DNA of 64,000 nucleotides from Mycosphaerella arachidis (GCA_001297265.1 LIHB01000125.1:1-64000); one strand, 5' to 3'. Numbered from the stretch's first letter, positions 32,990 through 45,090 are shown. Program-made: numbers and translations. Notes: generated by a model not told the origin, from the letters alone.

Positions 32990-34184
32990 CTACAACTCAA
33001 TCTCCGCTTTCGAATCCGCAGGCGTCTCCTTCACTCTGTAAACAAGCTTCTTACCACTGACCTTATCCTCCTTCAAATCCTTCAACCCCTGGAGAACGCC
33101 CTCGAGACCCTTGGGTCCCACCTTCTCCGGATGCGTCTTCAACTTCCCTTCCTGCAACAACTTCTCCGTAATCCCGAAGAACTTCTTCGCAAACTCGAAA
33201 TCCTCGGGAATTGCAGGCGTATCCCGTCCACCCTTGGTGAACGCATCGTTAAAGATTGTATACATAAACGTGAAACCCGTGTCGACATCCGTCCTGGTCG
33301 GCAACTTGACGCCTGGCAGAATATTCCAGTACTTGGGGTCCTTTGCATCGGTGGAGAGAGCTTCTTCGCAGATCTTGGCGGAACCTTCGAGGGAGATTGT
33401 GTCCCAGATGAGGCGCAGGGAATTGTTGGTGTCTTTATTGATTTTCTTGCCACAGGCAGGATCTTTGTAGTCGTAGGCGGCGGTGGCGCCAAGGGATTTG
33501 ACGAAGTCGTTGTTGTGGGGGCTGCAGGTTGTGATGACTTTGTAGCCGGCGAGAGTGGCGAATTGGATTGCGAGGGAGCCGGTGGCAGAAGAGCCGCCCT
33601 AGAGTAGTTAGTATGGAGTATACCATGGAGTATCGGTTGGTGCCTACATAGATGAGAACAGTCTCGCCACTCTCGGTCGGATTGTCTGGCAAGTTAAGCT
33701 TCAAGCCCTTCTGGAAGAGGCCCTGTCCAACAGTTGACACCCCCAGTGGAAATGTAGCCGCTTTCTCAGATGGCAGGCTGTCTGGGATCTTGACGAGCAA
33801 GTCTGCCTTAGCAACAGCATACTCAGCAAAACAGCCGTCCTCTGGCTGAGAGTAGTTGGCACCGTGAGTAGTGCCAGCAACTCTGTCACCTGGCTTGAAA
33901 GACTTTGAGACTTCTGGGCCAACTTCGACCACAGTACCCGAAAAGTCACATCCGGAAAGTCCCTTGCCAGCAGCTCGCTTGTGGATGTGCTTCCAGTCGG
34001 TGGGGTTGAGAGCTACGGCGTCGACCTTGGCAAGCAGATACGTTGGCCGGATCTTTGGGATTGGGACTTCAGAGACCTTGGCTTTGTTCTCGTTGACGAT
34101 GACCGCCTTCATGGTGGATGGAAGAGGTGATGCCATCTTGGTCGTGGATATGTGCTGAGAAATCTGGGTCAGTTGGGTGGACAT
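32990..34184 (-). CDS. ToxD-type zinc-free MDR enoyl reductase/oxidoreductase
   Basis: The product is a medium-chain dehydrogenase/reductase that probably uses NADPH. Exons 33648-34184 and 32990-33598 are split by a 49-nt GT-AG intron. The N-terminal domain has AVALNPTDWKHIHK, GCDFSGTVVEVGPEV and FKPGDRVAG. The Rossmann domain starts at VLIY, formed just before the intron, and GGSSATGSLAIQFATLAGYK. The C-terminus ends LVYRVKETPADSKAEIEL. The overall pattern matches fungal ToxD/trans-enoyl-reductase-like proteins, often found in secondary-metabolite clusters, although none is recognised here. The 381-residue form uses the first Met. An in-frame Met at 34136 (MASPLPSTMKAVIV) would give 365 residues, closer to relatives. 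Confidence 0.85.
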
Positions 34185-34859
34185 CGAATCGACAAGTCGA
34201 GGTGCTCACAGAAGTAGTCAGAAGGTTTTCTGTTCTAGTCGTAAGCACTGAGAAGTCAGCTCCTTTTATGTTGCTCGTAGAAGTAGCTGTTAAAAGGTAG
34301 TATCCCGCAGTGAAGTGTTCCTAGAACCAATGGCTGTCGTCATGGTGGAGGGAGCACTTTCACTCCGAAAAATGGCCGGATTTCAAACCCTGCCTGAAAT
34401 ATCAGGCAAGCGCCGATAACCCCTTCCCTGGCGGCATTGCTCTTGCACGAACCACACGCATACCATATCTATGGCGAGAATTGTATCTGTCTGATGACAT
34501 GCAGACCAAGCAAAAAGTGCCCACTTAGTGTCCATCAATACGGCCCTTGCTATAAATTGATCAGGATGGCCCTGCTGTGCCGAGCCGTCTTCGCAAATGC
34601 ATCTCTTCGGAGCTCTTCCAGGCAATGGCATGTGTTGAGCCTCGGACTTGCTACAAAGCGCTTGGTGTTGCGGAAGGGGGAAATGCATCAATGATCATCG
34701 CCAAGGAGACGTCGATGAGCGTCTCCGCGTTCTCGCGATTTGACGCGTCGTACCGACGCGAATGCTTCTTTTCGCGTTCGGGCAATGGTCGTGGGCAGTC
34801 TATCGCCTCCTGTCGTGCTCCGGCGTAATCTCTGAACAAAGCACGATATGGCCCAATCA
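34185..34859. other. Intergenic region, no gene seen
   Basis: The 5' flank of the reductase. No convincing frame is present. Confidence 0.45.
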
Positions 34860-36196
34860 AAACCTAAATGGTGTTCGACACAGGGCTGGACGAGAAACTG
34901 AAGGGAATCCTGGACCCGCCCAGGAACAACCCATAGAGCTACTCTCGGCTGTGTTTGTCTGCCCGCTGAAGTCAGAATCCTGATGTACGAGTATGTCTTT
35001 GGATCTGGAACGATACATTTCGTCTTCCGGAGGTGTCATCGATCCCACGGAAAGGAATACCGAGCTTGTGCCAGAGTACAATGACTTTCCTTACTGGGTT
35101 TTCCAGATTTCCCGATGACTGGGAACATAGCTATGCTTCAAGCAAAAGCCCGCTAGCTAATCATGAGCAGTGCATTGTGGAAGATGATAGTATTCGGTGG
35201 GATGCTTCCTCAGACCAAGTACTTTCACGATACTCGGTAAGCCATCGCGATTGCTTCGTGCCTGTTGCCGACATCGAGGCCCGCGGGTTTATATTGTTCA
35301 CAGGTGGCTCATATCATGCCAAAGTGTTTGATTGCGAGGATTGCTTTTGTCGCAAGAGAACAATTGCAATGGAGAAGGCCTATGGAAAGATATCTTCACT
35401 CGCCACATGCCTGGAAGAACTCACCTCAACACTAAGCTGCATCTTACTATACCTCAGATCTTTCGTTTGATCTACCTCGAGGCATCGATGTTTCCTTCAA
35501 GTCTCTTGACGTCGACTTGCAGTCACATATAGTCGGGGGAGTGCTGTCAAAGTACGTGCTGAGCGCCAAGCAGTCGAGATCTATCGAAAGGATACATGTG
35601 GATGGGATGTTGTTCAATGCTCAACACTATCTGCACGTGTTGGAAGCATTTCCCGGCATGAAGGAGTCGCGACAACTCTCGCAACGCCCATAGCATACTT
35701 GATGAAGATGAAATCCAACAGAGACGATTCTTCAGGCGCAAACGAGGGAGCAAATTATGGGACATCAAGATCGTCGCCGGCTATGACAAGACGAGGGACG
35801 GAACCATCGACGCATCCTCGACAGGGATGTCTCGGAAGGCGTTGAAGAGTACCTCTCGAGCCAATACTATGCTCAAACGCAAGCACCAACAGGAGTGATC
35901 CGAGATGTTGAAGGGATCACATCGTCAACGAGAAGGGTGAGACGCCTTTGCATCGAGGAGCACAGCCTTCGAAACGTGATCTGGCAGGTATTTACGCACG
36001 GAGCAGTCCTAGCTTACCGTTAGTGACATTGAGAGATCCATCAGCGTGGGCTGGTGACTCAGACGAGGAAGCGATTAGCGACTCGGGCGATGATCTATTA
36101 GACGATGATGACGAGGAACATATTCAGAAGAGATTTACGGGGAACTTCCGCCGGTCCAATGACGAGATCGATAGAAGAAGTGAACTAGGCCAGTGA
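34860..36196 (+). pseudogene. 2EXR-like gene remnant with acidic tail
   Basis: Protein-like pieces on the + strand change frame. Near 34966-35040 the sequence reads LPAEVRILMYEYVFGSGTIH, the typical N-terminal 2EXR motif. Around 35480-35695 a frame reads GIDVSFKSLDVDLQSHIVGG and IHVDGMLFNAQHYLHVLEAF. Around 35810-35900 another reads GVEEYLSSQYYAQTQAPTGV. The last frame, 35948-36196, has an acidic ISDSGDDLLDDDDEEHIQKR tail. Stops separate these pieces. They may belong to one or two decayed genes. Confidence 0.45.
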
Positions 36197-36590
36197 AAGC
36201 GAACCTGCTCACTGATAGCCGTCTGCTCCATCCGTTTGGGGCAGTGAACGGGATCGGTTCTCCTATTTTCCCTTGTTAAGTTGTACAAGTTTGTTTGCGG
36301 TTGTGCAGACACCCGATCGCTTGTTTAGCTTGACGTCAGCCTCGCGGGATGAGACACTTGTCCACCATGACCTCCTGTTCTGTTCACTGGTAACCAGCGC
36401 TGACATGCAGACTCGTATGTACCCAAAACGCCTACCAAAGCTGTCTGCGATGTTCTTCTCAAACTTGCATGGCCTGCACGTGAACGCCAAGTGAAGTTCG
36501 TCCCGCGCCGTTGAACAATCCTTGCCGGCCGCGCCTACTCGCTTCGGCACGTGAACCTCATCTTCGAGAGGAAATAAATGCAACAACGAC

Positions 36591-37343
36591 TTGCGCTTGA
36601 CACTCCGACAGCACGACACCATGACACTACAACCAACCATGTCTTCGCCCACCCAGCACAAGGCGGGGGAGAAGACCTCAGCTCTCCTCACACTTCCAGC
36701 AGAACTGAGGAACAACATCTACCAAATCTTGCTGGTGGCCCCACATCCCTTTCAACTCGGACTCGAAGACAATGATTGCAGGCACGTCACTGTCAGGGTC
36801 CAGAACTGGTATGAAGCACCACCATCAGCAAACATCCTCGCCACCTCAAAGCAGATCAACCGCGAGGCAAATGCGTACCTCTACGGCGACAATACCTTTA
36901 CCTTTCAGCAAGATCCCCGCGCTTTAAGCGCCTTCCTAGCGCGCATCAAGAAGTCCGCTCTACTGGTCCGCAAGATCAACGTTGCGAATTCATTCCCGAA
37001 GACATTCGCAACGATGGCCATCAAAGCACTTCAGCACGCGCCGAATCTGATGAAGCTGGAGATCGCGTATGTCCCGAGTTTTGTGCACGATGTCAACGTG
37101 ATGGCAGAGTTGCTCTTGCCTTGGGCGAAAGCCGCACTCGCGGTGGCGTCCGCAGACGCAGACTGGATGGGGAAGTTGGGTGGCTTAAGGTTCTGTCACG
37201 TCGCCTCAACGAGTGACCGGGCGGGTTCTTCCTTCGGAAGGCCGAGGATACCGGACATCACAGAAGTGGACAAGGTAGCGGAGGAGTACACAGACGACGT
37301 CAAAGCGCGGCTCTTGCGTCTCATCAAAGTGAAGAGAGAATGA
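36591..37343 (+). CDS. 2EXR-domain protein
   Basis: A complete single-exon frame of 250 residues. Near residue 30 it reads SALLTLPAELRNNIYQILL, and further on ANILATSKQINREANAYLYG and DNTFTF. This is the arrangement of the fungal 2EXR domain (LPxEIRxxIY..., then LxxSrQIxxEaxxxLY...). The rest, to KVKRE, is unrecognised. Downstream Met codons at 36621 and 36639 are alternative starts; MSSPTQHKAGEK is plausible. The role of the family is unknown. Confidence 0.75.
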   Translation: MRLTLRQHDTMTLQPTMSSPTQHKAGEKTSALLTLPAELRNNIYQILLVAPHPFQLGLEDNDCRHVTVRVQNWYEAPPSANILATSKQINREANAYLYGDNTFTFQQDPRALSAFLARIKKSALLVRKINVANSFPKTFATMAIKALQHAPNLMKLEIAYVPSFVHDVNVMAELLLPWAKAALAVASADADWMGKLGGLRFCHVASTSDRAGSSFGRPRIPDITEVDKVAEEYTDDVKARLLRLIKVKRE

Positions 37344-37664
37344 GGGTGCACAGAGGCAGGGGCCGGTGAAGTCTTTACAGAGGGCGCTCGTAGTAATGGA
37401 CATGTTACGAGTAAGGAGAGAGCAGCTGTGCCGACGACGCCGCAACACTGACAAAATCACTGCAGGTGTTCCGTATGCCTGTGACAGCAGCACGGTCTGG
37501 AACTGCCAGCAGCAATCGATGGTATCGGGTGGAGGCAAACAATGAACGTAGTAGCACGAGCGTAGCCGAGGCTTCTCAAAAGGTCATTGGCAGAGGGTCT
37601 TACTGTACAGGGTTTCACGTAGCTGGCATTGCGAGTATGTTCATCGACCAATCCTCGACTCATT

Positions 37665-38722
37665 CTACACCCCATACCTCTCCGCCACAACATCGTACTC
37701 CTCTTGTGTAAGCGGCGTAACACTCCCATGCTTCAACCCCGTCGGAAAATCCGCAAAGCTCGACGTCGTCCAAACTCCACTCAATATATCCGTCGTCTCG
37801 AACGGCACATACTGCGTATAATCATCCAACAGCATATGATACAGATCCGGTTGCAAATTGTCCTTGAACACCGCCGTTCCCTCCCTCGGGCTTTCAGGTC
37901 TCACATACCCCGAGATCCTCGTCCAGGTCCCGAACAAGCCCTCAGCTGTAGTCTCTTGATAGATTTGGTTGACAGTCTCATTCTTCAGGAACCGCGCCCA
38001 GTGACCCGGCTCCCCAAGGTACTGGAACTCCTGGTCGATCAGAGGAGTATCCTCAAGGGCGAGGTAATCTTGCGGAGCGCTGAAAGTGACGAAGTCGGTT
38101 GTTGTGGCGTAGCGGATGCGGTCAAGGGATGCTGTGCCCGTGTGTGCTGTGTCTGACTCGGAGTAATGGCGGGAGGCCCAGAAGAGGTAGAATTGCCTCG
38201 TGGCGTCGTCCCAGACTGCTGAAGGAGCCCAGGTCATGCCTGCTGTGGACGTCTCGACGCGGGTGAGCTTTGCTTCTGACCAGTCGACGAGGTTGGTCGA
38301 GCTCCAGATTACCAGGGATTGGCTGCCGTTCCGGGTTGCGATGTCCCAGTTAAAGCCGCGGGCATTGATGTCGAGATCTTAATTCATCGTAAGCACTGCG
38401 TCTATTTGATGTCCATTGCGAGACACTGACCTGTCGCTAGCAAATACCACCGAGATCGATCGCCAGTATGCGTCAGGTAGATATCTCGTACGCCCCCTGT
38501 TCCCACAGTAGAGTCGAGTATTGGTTTGCCATCGTTCAGAAAAGTATACGACCCAGGATCGTTGCCCTTAGACAGATACTGCTGCACACTAGGCTCCGGA
38601 TCAGAGAAGGTTGAAATTAGGTAGCCAGCATAAGCAGGATCTTGTCGAGGTAGTACGCTTGCTAACGAGAGTAAGCCTTGTGCTGCTACCACAGCTGTAG
38701 TGATTATATACTTCATGTTCAT
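37665..38722 (-). CDS. Secreted GH43-like glycoside hydrolase
   Basis: The product is a probable extracellular arabinofuranosidase/xylosidase-type five-bladed beta-propeller enzyme. Exons 38431-38722 and 37665-38377 are joined by a 53-nt GT-AG intron, giving 334 residues. A signal peptide (MNMKYIITTAVVAAQGLLSL) is followed by YLISTFSDPEPSVQQYLSKG and GGVRDIYLTHTGDRSRWYLL. After the intron come SLVIWSSTNLVDW and TWAPSAVWDDATRQFYLFWA. The aspartate in GVRD sits in the position usually conserved in this family. SPREGTAVFK carries a Glu that could be the acid. The usual WAPE is WAPS here. Activity on arabinoxylan is inferred. Confidence 0.78.
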
Positions 38723-39233
38723 AAGTGTTCGATCAAGCTCGCAATTGGCAATCTTGACATGACTTGGAGTCGAGCTTCATGGGATCGCTTCGCCAAGGCG
38801 GAAGAACTGCTCGTACTGCATGGTTTGGCGTTTGTAGCGACCAGGAACGGATAAAGTGCAGGGAGGAGGGATCTGCGTTTTTCCGTATCGCTCCGCAAAG
38901 TTTATGCTCCCAAGACGAGGACTCCGTGGCGATGCTCTGTAGCACAGGCCCTGCTCAATCATCTCATGCTGCATCGTCGTAGTCGAACTTCAAGGTAAGG
39001 CGCAGAAGAGGTTGCGTTACCCTGCGAAAATGCTCCCATACCCATCATGAATCGAGAGGACGATGAAGTGCCACCGCTCGCGTAGTCTCCCGAAGGCCTC
39101 GCCGGCGCAAACTCTGGCAGACCAGACAACGACTCGAAACATCCCCGTGCAGAAACATTCTTGCTTGCAAATTTCCCAAGCATTCTCTCGCTCAAAACGC
39201 AGCATGTCTACTCTTAACAATAGTCGGGGGTCC
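38723..39233. other. Intergenic region, no gene seen
   Basis: The 5' flank of the GH43-like gene. Only overlapping short frames occur. Confidence 0.45.
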
Positions 39234-40262
39234 TTAATGTGCACCCAGCACAAACAGCACAAACAGCATCAACAAGCTGGCAGCTAGTGCAAGAATGTAC
39301 ATATTGAACCATTGCGCTTCGTGCAGGTATTCGCGGCGGTCGAAAGCATCCAGCAGCCATACCACTTGCATCGATGTTCGAATGCAGGATGGATCAAGAG
39401 CATAACCTTTGTAGTTGAAGCCGGGATCGTCTTGGCTGCGTACTACGCCGTGTACGAAGGGTCGATACAGCATCATCTGCACGGCAGCGTAACAAAAGCG
39501 GAGCCTCAGTTGCGACCTTATCGCCCGTGCTCCCACGTTGGTCGTTGACATTTGTGGGGGTGCTTCGTGCCAGTCCGCAGCATGCTAAGCCCAGCAAATA
39601 GTCCGTGGAAGCTACAAGTTTTTAAGTGATGTGTTCACGATTGCAACAGCGACTCACACTGACATGGGTGCGTCCGCTGATTCGTTTGGTGATATGAAAT
39701 CGTCCTCGGGTCCTGTAAGTATGTCGACCAGGTTCTCTCTGGCAGTGCGTTCCGAACGCTGAACGTCCACGTGCTCTGCAGCTGAGTGCAGAATATTAGC
39801 ACGACATCTGATCGATAATGATAACGCTGTCGCACCATTCTCGATGTAAGCGTGCTCCCCCAGGAGCGCCGGTAGCTCAGCGACTTTTTCTTCGAGGTGT
39901 CAAGTATAGAACACCGCCGTTGTTCTGGAGTGGGATGCCTACATCAGTATCACGATAAGTGATGCTTCACATGATGAACGTACCCTGGAGGCGTCAGCGA
40001 TGTATCTGGATGATCAATGATTTTCTTGTACCCGACTCGCAGAGCTTCCGAAAGTGCAGGTAATGCCACTTTCGATGCATCTCTCGCAAGGCTGTACGCC
40101 GGTACACTTCACCTTCCGCCGCTTGCATGAGTCGCACGCAGATGTGATCTTCAGTCTCGAGGATTTTGAAATGATGTCTTTGGCCGGAGTGTATGGTGTG
40201 GCTTCCGGTCGACGACCTCCGCTGGCGCGCACACCTGCAGAACGCATGTCTCGCAAAGCCAT
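39234..40262 (-). pseudogene. Zn2Cys6 transcription factor, truncated remnant
   Basis: Starting about MALRDMRSAG (40262), the frame encodes a fungal binuclear zinc cluster, ACDSCKRRKVKCTGVQPCER followed by CIESGITC, with all six cysteines in normal spacing. After CTF the frame is lost. Further down, other frames give GGVLYLTPRRKS, then ENLVDILTGPEDDFISPNES. A probable intron then leads to SQLRLRFCYAAVQMMLYRPF and WLLDAFDRREYLHEAQWF, a Fungal_trans middle-domain segment. The gap between zinc cluster and this segment is only about 170 codons, much less than in full-length regulators, so an internal deletion is likely. It lies upstream of the GH43 gene, but a regulatory link is unproven. Confidence 0.65.
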
Positions 40263-40319
40263 GGATGATTGTGATATGTAAACAGCGAAGACGATACCAG
40301 GTACATATTTGACCTGCAC

Positions 40320-41561
40320 ATCTGCGTGGTCCTCATACTACTGAAGCGTTCCATGCTTATGTTTCCGTTGACGCAGTTGGGCCTGCCCTGGATGTTGCGT
40401 TGTCAATGCCGTTGATGCTTTGATGCTTCGATGCTGTAGCACATCGATTTTGCTACTATCGGGGAAACTATGACCACTTCGAGCTTGGATGATGTGATAC
40501 AGATGGCGCAAAGGATGACAGCAGTAACTGAAGTCGCGAGGCTTTCTGATTCGGGTTCCCGCTTCGGTTGTCTGCGGTTCAACTGACGGGTAAACGGGCC
40601 TGCTTGTTGTCGGGTCTGTCTCAACCAAATAATTCTTAAACCTCAAAACAACTTCATACCGGCCTCGCATGAAAGTCGACAGCCGGTCCCCAACAGGCTT
40701 GCTGCGCCTGCGATAAGCACCATAGTCCCTTACAACACCACGCAGTGAGCGCGCATCACACCTTCAGCATGACGCGCACTTCATCTTCCGCGACCAGATC
40801 AGATGTCTTGAGGGCCTCGTGCTTGTTACAGCCTCACCGCTTTCCCGTGCCTGAGCTTGCGTCGTTTGTGACGAGATATTTTGCTCGTCGCGTTCCTTGG
40901 CTTTGCCGCTTTGTCGGACATGTCGCTGCCCTTAGTCTCATTGTCCGGCACTCGCCAGACACTCCTCGTTGAGCAGGCTCAGGTTGCGCATTATGGTAGC
41001 CAAGGCCATGTCCTGGAGTGACCTCGTTCTGTTATCGGACTCGCCCATCGAAGGCGGTGAGCCGACGCAGCGCAATATTCGTGAGCATGAGCATGGGTTC
41101 TGCCTGGCGATAAGTGCTTCGTGGTACACTTGACCACTGTCTTTGTCGACAGGCATTGTGGAAGGGCGAAGGCTGTTGACAAAAGAGGTTATCACTGCCA
41201 AAGGTCCTTTTCTAGGTCGACCACGCGCCGCGACTGCTATGAGGGTCAACCTTTGTCTGCCAGATCTCTGTCCGCGGAGTGAATCGCGCGGTAGAGTCGG
41301 GCTTCTCCCATCTTGATGCTGAAGTATTTTCTATCATGTGATTCTCCGTGTGCTCAGTGCGTTGGACAAGACGCGCCTGCTGTTTTACGCAACTCGGATC
41401 GCAAGAGATTTAGAGTTTGGGTCTAGCGGCTGTCGGCCACGGTCCGGTCCGCTCCGCATAAGTCCGATCTCGCCTTTGCTCAAACGCGCTCTTTCCTGCT
41501 CACACCTTAGCATCACGTATCTCTGCCTGAGTACTCACTGTGCCAGCGACAATGTGTCGGT
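40320..41561. other. Intergenic region, no gene seen
   Basis: About 1.2 kb between the zinc-cluster remnant and the J-domain gene. No frame has recognisable content. Confidence 0.45.
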
Positions 41562-42560
41562 GTGCGTACGCCCTCGAACATGATCGTCAAGAAGTCTAGC
41601 ACTTTTCTCGCCGCGGCCAACAGCATTCACTCCTTCACGATATCGACAGCAACACAATCGTCGACGTCATCACGACCAGGGCCATGGACGAGCACACGAC
41701 AGCAGCATGGACAACGATCAGGATATGCAACGATAGTAGGAGATGCTCGAGACTCGCGTGAGCCACTGGAAAGACCAGGACCCAACCATGTGTGGCCAAC
41801 ACCGCCAAAGGGGCATTCGCAGCCAACGCCATACCAGATCTTTGACTTGGAGCAGAGCGCTGCATACTCCAAAGGCTCCTTCAATCGTCTTGTCAAGCTG
41901 TACCATCCAGATGTGAATAGTCGTTGCAATCATGGCGTTGCAGACAAGATCAAGATGGAGCGATACCGCCTCATCGTAGCAGCGCACACGATCCTCTCAG
42001 ATCCTGTCAGACGCAGCGCATATGATCGATTCGGCGCCGGCTGGGAAGGCAAGGCGGAGCTGGGCAATGGCTCTTCTTGGGGATCGTCGTCTGCATATGC
42101 TGGGTCACAGCCATTCACACAAAGCTACGACCCGAATGACACCGTGTGGGGGAACGCCACATGGGAAGATTGGGAGAGATGGCGGGAGAACAAAGAAGGT
42201 GTCAAGAGGGAGAAGCCGGCCCCTGTATACATGGCCAATTCATATTTCTTGGCGTTGATTGTGGCATTGGCTGTGATGGGCAGCTCGCTGAATTATGGTC
42301 GAGCGCAAGAAGCCGGACACTATTTTGTGGAGCAGAGGGACATTGTACATGACCGGGCCGCGAAAGAGCTGAGAAGGGTCAGGCAAGAGGCGAGCATGAA
42401 CAGTCGGCAGGATCGGATAGAGTTCTTCCTGAGAAACAGAGATGCGACAATGGGCACGGGAGACTATGAGGCGTTAAGAGATGAGAAAGCCAGTCGAGTG
42501 CTCAAGGACAAAGAGATATGCCGGAGCGATGGTATTAGTGAGCAAAACGGCAACGACTGA
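41562..42560 (+). CDS. J-domain (DnaJ-like) protein, probably mitochondrial
   Basis: The product is probably a co-chaperone stimulating an Hsp70 ATPase. The 332-residue frame has a Ser/Thr/Arg-rich N-terminus resembling a mitochondrial presequence, with a possible alternative start at MIVKKSS (41580). The J domain spans about residues 88-155: TPYQIFDLEQSAAYSKGSF, the HPD motif in KLYHPDVNSRC, and AHTILSDPVRRSAYDRFGAG. A hydrophobic segment near residue 225 (SYFLALIVALAVMGSSLNYG) suggests an inner-membrane anchor, followed by a charged C-terminal region. No cysteine-rich domain is present, so it is a type III J protein. Confidence 0.85.
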   Translation: MRTPSNMIVKKSSTFLAAANSIHSFTISTATQSSTSSRPGPWTSTRQQHGQRSGYATIVGDARDSREPLERPGPNHVWPTPPKGHSQPTPYQIFDLEQSAAYSKGSFNRLVKLYHPDVNSRCNHGVADKIKMERYRLIVAAHTILSDPVRRSAYDRFGAGWEGKAELGNGSSWGSSSAYAGSQPFTQSYDPNDTVWGNATWEDWERWRENKEGVKREKPAPVYMANSYFLALIVALAVMGSSLNYGRAQEAGHYFVEQRDIVHDRAAKELRRVRQEASMNSRQDRIEFFLRNRDATMGTGDYEALRDEKASRVLKDKEICRSDGISEQNGND

Positions 42561-42834
42561 TAGCCCAGGCTCCGGACAAGACGAGTGAAAACACGCTCCA
42601 CCGACAGAGTTCTTACGAGCAAGCAGATTGGGCAGCTGCTTAGCAGGAAAGCGGCCTATGTCGAGCAAATCACGCCAATGCCAGGTTGCTGCTCGTGCCA
42701 CAGGAATACGCTCCCCCAAGTCCCCTCCGCCCGGCCTTGCACGGAGCCGCAACATTGCACCGTGCTTGATCGAAATCATTCAGATTCTCAGGCTGAGGGC
42801 ACAATGACCGTTTTGATGTACATAAAGGTACAAA

Positions 42835-43101
42835 ATGCATTGGACATTACACAGGTATCATTTCCTGGAGTTCTGCCTTTGTGCGGCGCAGTCCACGTAC
42901 CGCGGCAGCAGTATTGGCTTCGACACATGCTTTCCAAGCAGTGCGCTACGTCCTGCTCGAACTCAAAGTCTGAATAATGCAACAGAACAGTCTCGTATCG
43001 CACGACTGCATATCTTGCGCTCGGAGCATCTTGAGGAGTATTTGGAGACGATGAAGAGGTTGATCGAGATGTACTGGGGCGTCGGGTATGAGCTTGACTA
43101 G
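42835..43101 (+). pseudogene. Possible 3' fragment of an array gene
   Basis: The frame ends EHLEEYLETMKRLIEMYWGV and GYELD. The position of a tryptophan and the charged helix before it recall the C-termini of other array copies (KYWEGIEFEL at 32.8 kb, RAIECWRVKLKL at 48.2 kb). No N-terminal block precedes it. This could be the first, truncated unit of the array, but the match is weak. Confidence 0.3.
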
Positions 43102-43457
43102 TGTAGTGTTAAACCTAGTCAGGGAGGAAGTGCGTATAGGTGAAGGTCTTGCGAACTGGCATTCGGTGCGGTATGCACGTGATCGCCTTTTTACTCGAGC
43201 ATTGCCGGACGTGCCTACCAGTTCCTGCCCGTCACTATGCGCAGCTTCAGCTCGTCGAGGTCCCGTCATCAATAGCTACTGTCCGGTTACCACTCGATAC
43301 CATCAACACACGATCGCGGCTACCACCAAGCACGACTCCGACTCGGAAACATCAACACATCACCATGGTTAGCATCAGCACAGCCTTCATGTTGACCGCA
43401 GACACTGATGCATGGGGCACGAATTAGCTTCGCAAACGCTCAACTGACCTCGATAAG

Positions 43458-43850
43458 CACACCAGCCTCCTCGACCTCCCGCCTGAGCTGTGGTCCAAGA
43501 CAGGCAAGCTGGTAATCGACGACTCCAAGGACGTCACAGACTTGATTCTCAAGTTCCAGAGCCACTGGAGCGCAGCTCGTCCACCACATCAGCCCGCAAT
43601 CACACGTACCTGCCGCTCACTTCGAGCGGAACTGCTGCCCTATCTTCTGAAGACTAAAGTCGCTTCTCTCTTGTGCCCGTTTCGAAGCAAGTTCATCAAA
43701 TTCGCCTGCTGGCTGAACGCACTGGCTCCAGGTATGCGTCCGCATGTTCGCGATATCCATGTATGCGTGACCAATGCCGTTGACATCGACTGGTGCTGCG
43801 GTCAAGTCGAGGAGCACTGTCAACTCATAGCCACCCTCTGGAAGAAGTAG
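43458..43850 (+). CDS. Array copy A, short open form
   Basis: The exon starts after an AG at 43456-43457 and opens HTSLLDLPPELWSKTGKLVI, followed by QPAITRTCRSLRAELLPYLL and CWLNALAPGMRPHVRDIHVC. It runs 130 codons to TAG at 43850 without an internal stop. An upstream ATG at 43365 followed directly by GTTAGC could be the donor of a very short first exon, as in other copies. The C-terminal block is missing (ending IATLWKK), so it may be truncated but still translated. Confidence 0.45.
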   Translation, partial: HTSLLDLPPELWSKTGKLVIDDSKDVTDLILKFQSHWSAARPPHQPAITRTCRSLRAELLPYLLKTKVASLLCPFRSKFIKFACWLNALAPGMRPHVRDIHVCVTNAVDIDWCCGQVEEHCQLIATLWKK

Positions 43851-44248
43851 AAGGGCGCGAAGAAGGGTATCCATGAGTTGAGGCTCAAATGAGCACGGCG
43901 GTGGGCATTTGAGACGATCATGGAAACCGGGAGGTCCTGGTCGAGCGCTACGAGATTCGGAACCTCAGCGCAGCTCATATCGAGCAGCTGAAACGTCCGG
44001 CTGGTGCCGAAACATCCTTGCTCACTTCTGCCATCCCAGCTAACGGAATCAAAGGCATTGCTACTTACCCTGCTCTTGTCGACTCGACCCATATGACAGT
44101 TGCAAGCAGTCTATCTCCAGCCAACCAGTTCTCCATTTCACCAGCACCACCAGTATGCCGCATCGCCATGCACCTCACCAGGAAGCTCGCAAAGTGAGTG
44201 ACAATAATGTTCAATGCCTCTAAACCGCGCTGACACTTCACGAGCGCA

Positions 44249-44647
44249 CACCACTCCCTCCTCGAGCTACCCGCGGAGATCTGGTCGAAAATCGGCAAGC
44301 TTGCCGTGGACAACGCTTGGACTCTCACCGGCAGCTACCTCATCCGAGAAGAGGAATGGCCATACCAGCCTGGTATCATTCAGGCATCAAGGACCCTGCG
44401 ACAAGAATTGCTGCCCTACTTTCTCAGCACGAAGATCATGAGTGGCCGAGCAGAACGCGACATGCTAGCCAGGTAAGCATGCTGCAAGTGGCTGTTTGCT
44501 CTGGAGCCAGAGATGCGACGCTTCGTGAGGGGCTTCTTTGCCGAGGGAAGGCCACTTGAGGGTGAGGCGCTCGAAGAATACTTGCGCACCTGGCTGTGGC
44601 TGGAAGAGTCTTCGTGGGGGATGGATCTGGTGCTTGGATCAGGATGA
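44249..44647 (+). pseudogene. Array copy B
   Basis: The frame opens HHSLLELPAEIWSKIGKLAV and continues through QASRTLRQELLPYFLSTKI. A TAA at 44474-44476 interrupts it. The same frame then resumes with CKWLFALEPEMRRFVRGFFA and ends at TGA 44645-44647, matching the order of blocks in the intact relative. The stop overlaps a GTAAGC, so a rare splice cannot be excluded. Confidence 0.55.
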
Positions 44648-45090
44648 GGAATGGAGTGCGAGGTCGACATGTTGCGGCTGAAGAAATGATTCACTCGAAT
44701 GGCCTACCTATAGTTTCAGGCTATTGCCAAGATCAACTCATTCGTACTGACTATATATCGCCGCCCCTTTAGATGCGAAGTGGTGTATGGATTTGGCGGG
44801 CATCACCGAGCTCGGCATGTGCCGTTCGCTCTTGCGCTATTGCGATTTCAAGCTTGACTTCACTTCCACAACCAACATCAACACCAGACGCAACCGTGGT
44901 CCGCACGAACGAATCACACGCGCCTCCAATAACGCCGCATCTGCCATCGTCACCACAACAGTCACGATGACACCATCGATAGAAGTCGAGATGAAGCTTG
45001 ACACCAAGGGCCATTAGGTATCTGCCACCGGCGAGGTGAGTGTTGTTACAGTGCCGCCTCGCAATCTGAAGACTGCCAACCCACCAGCGG

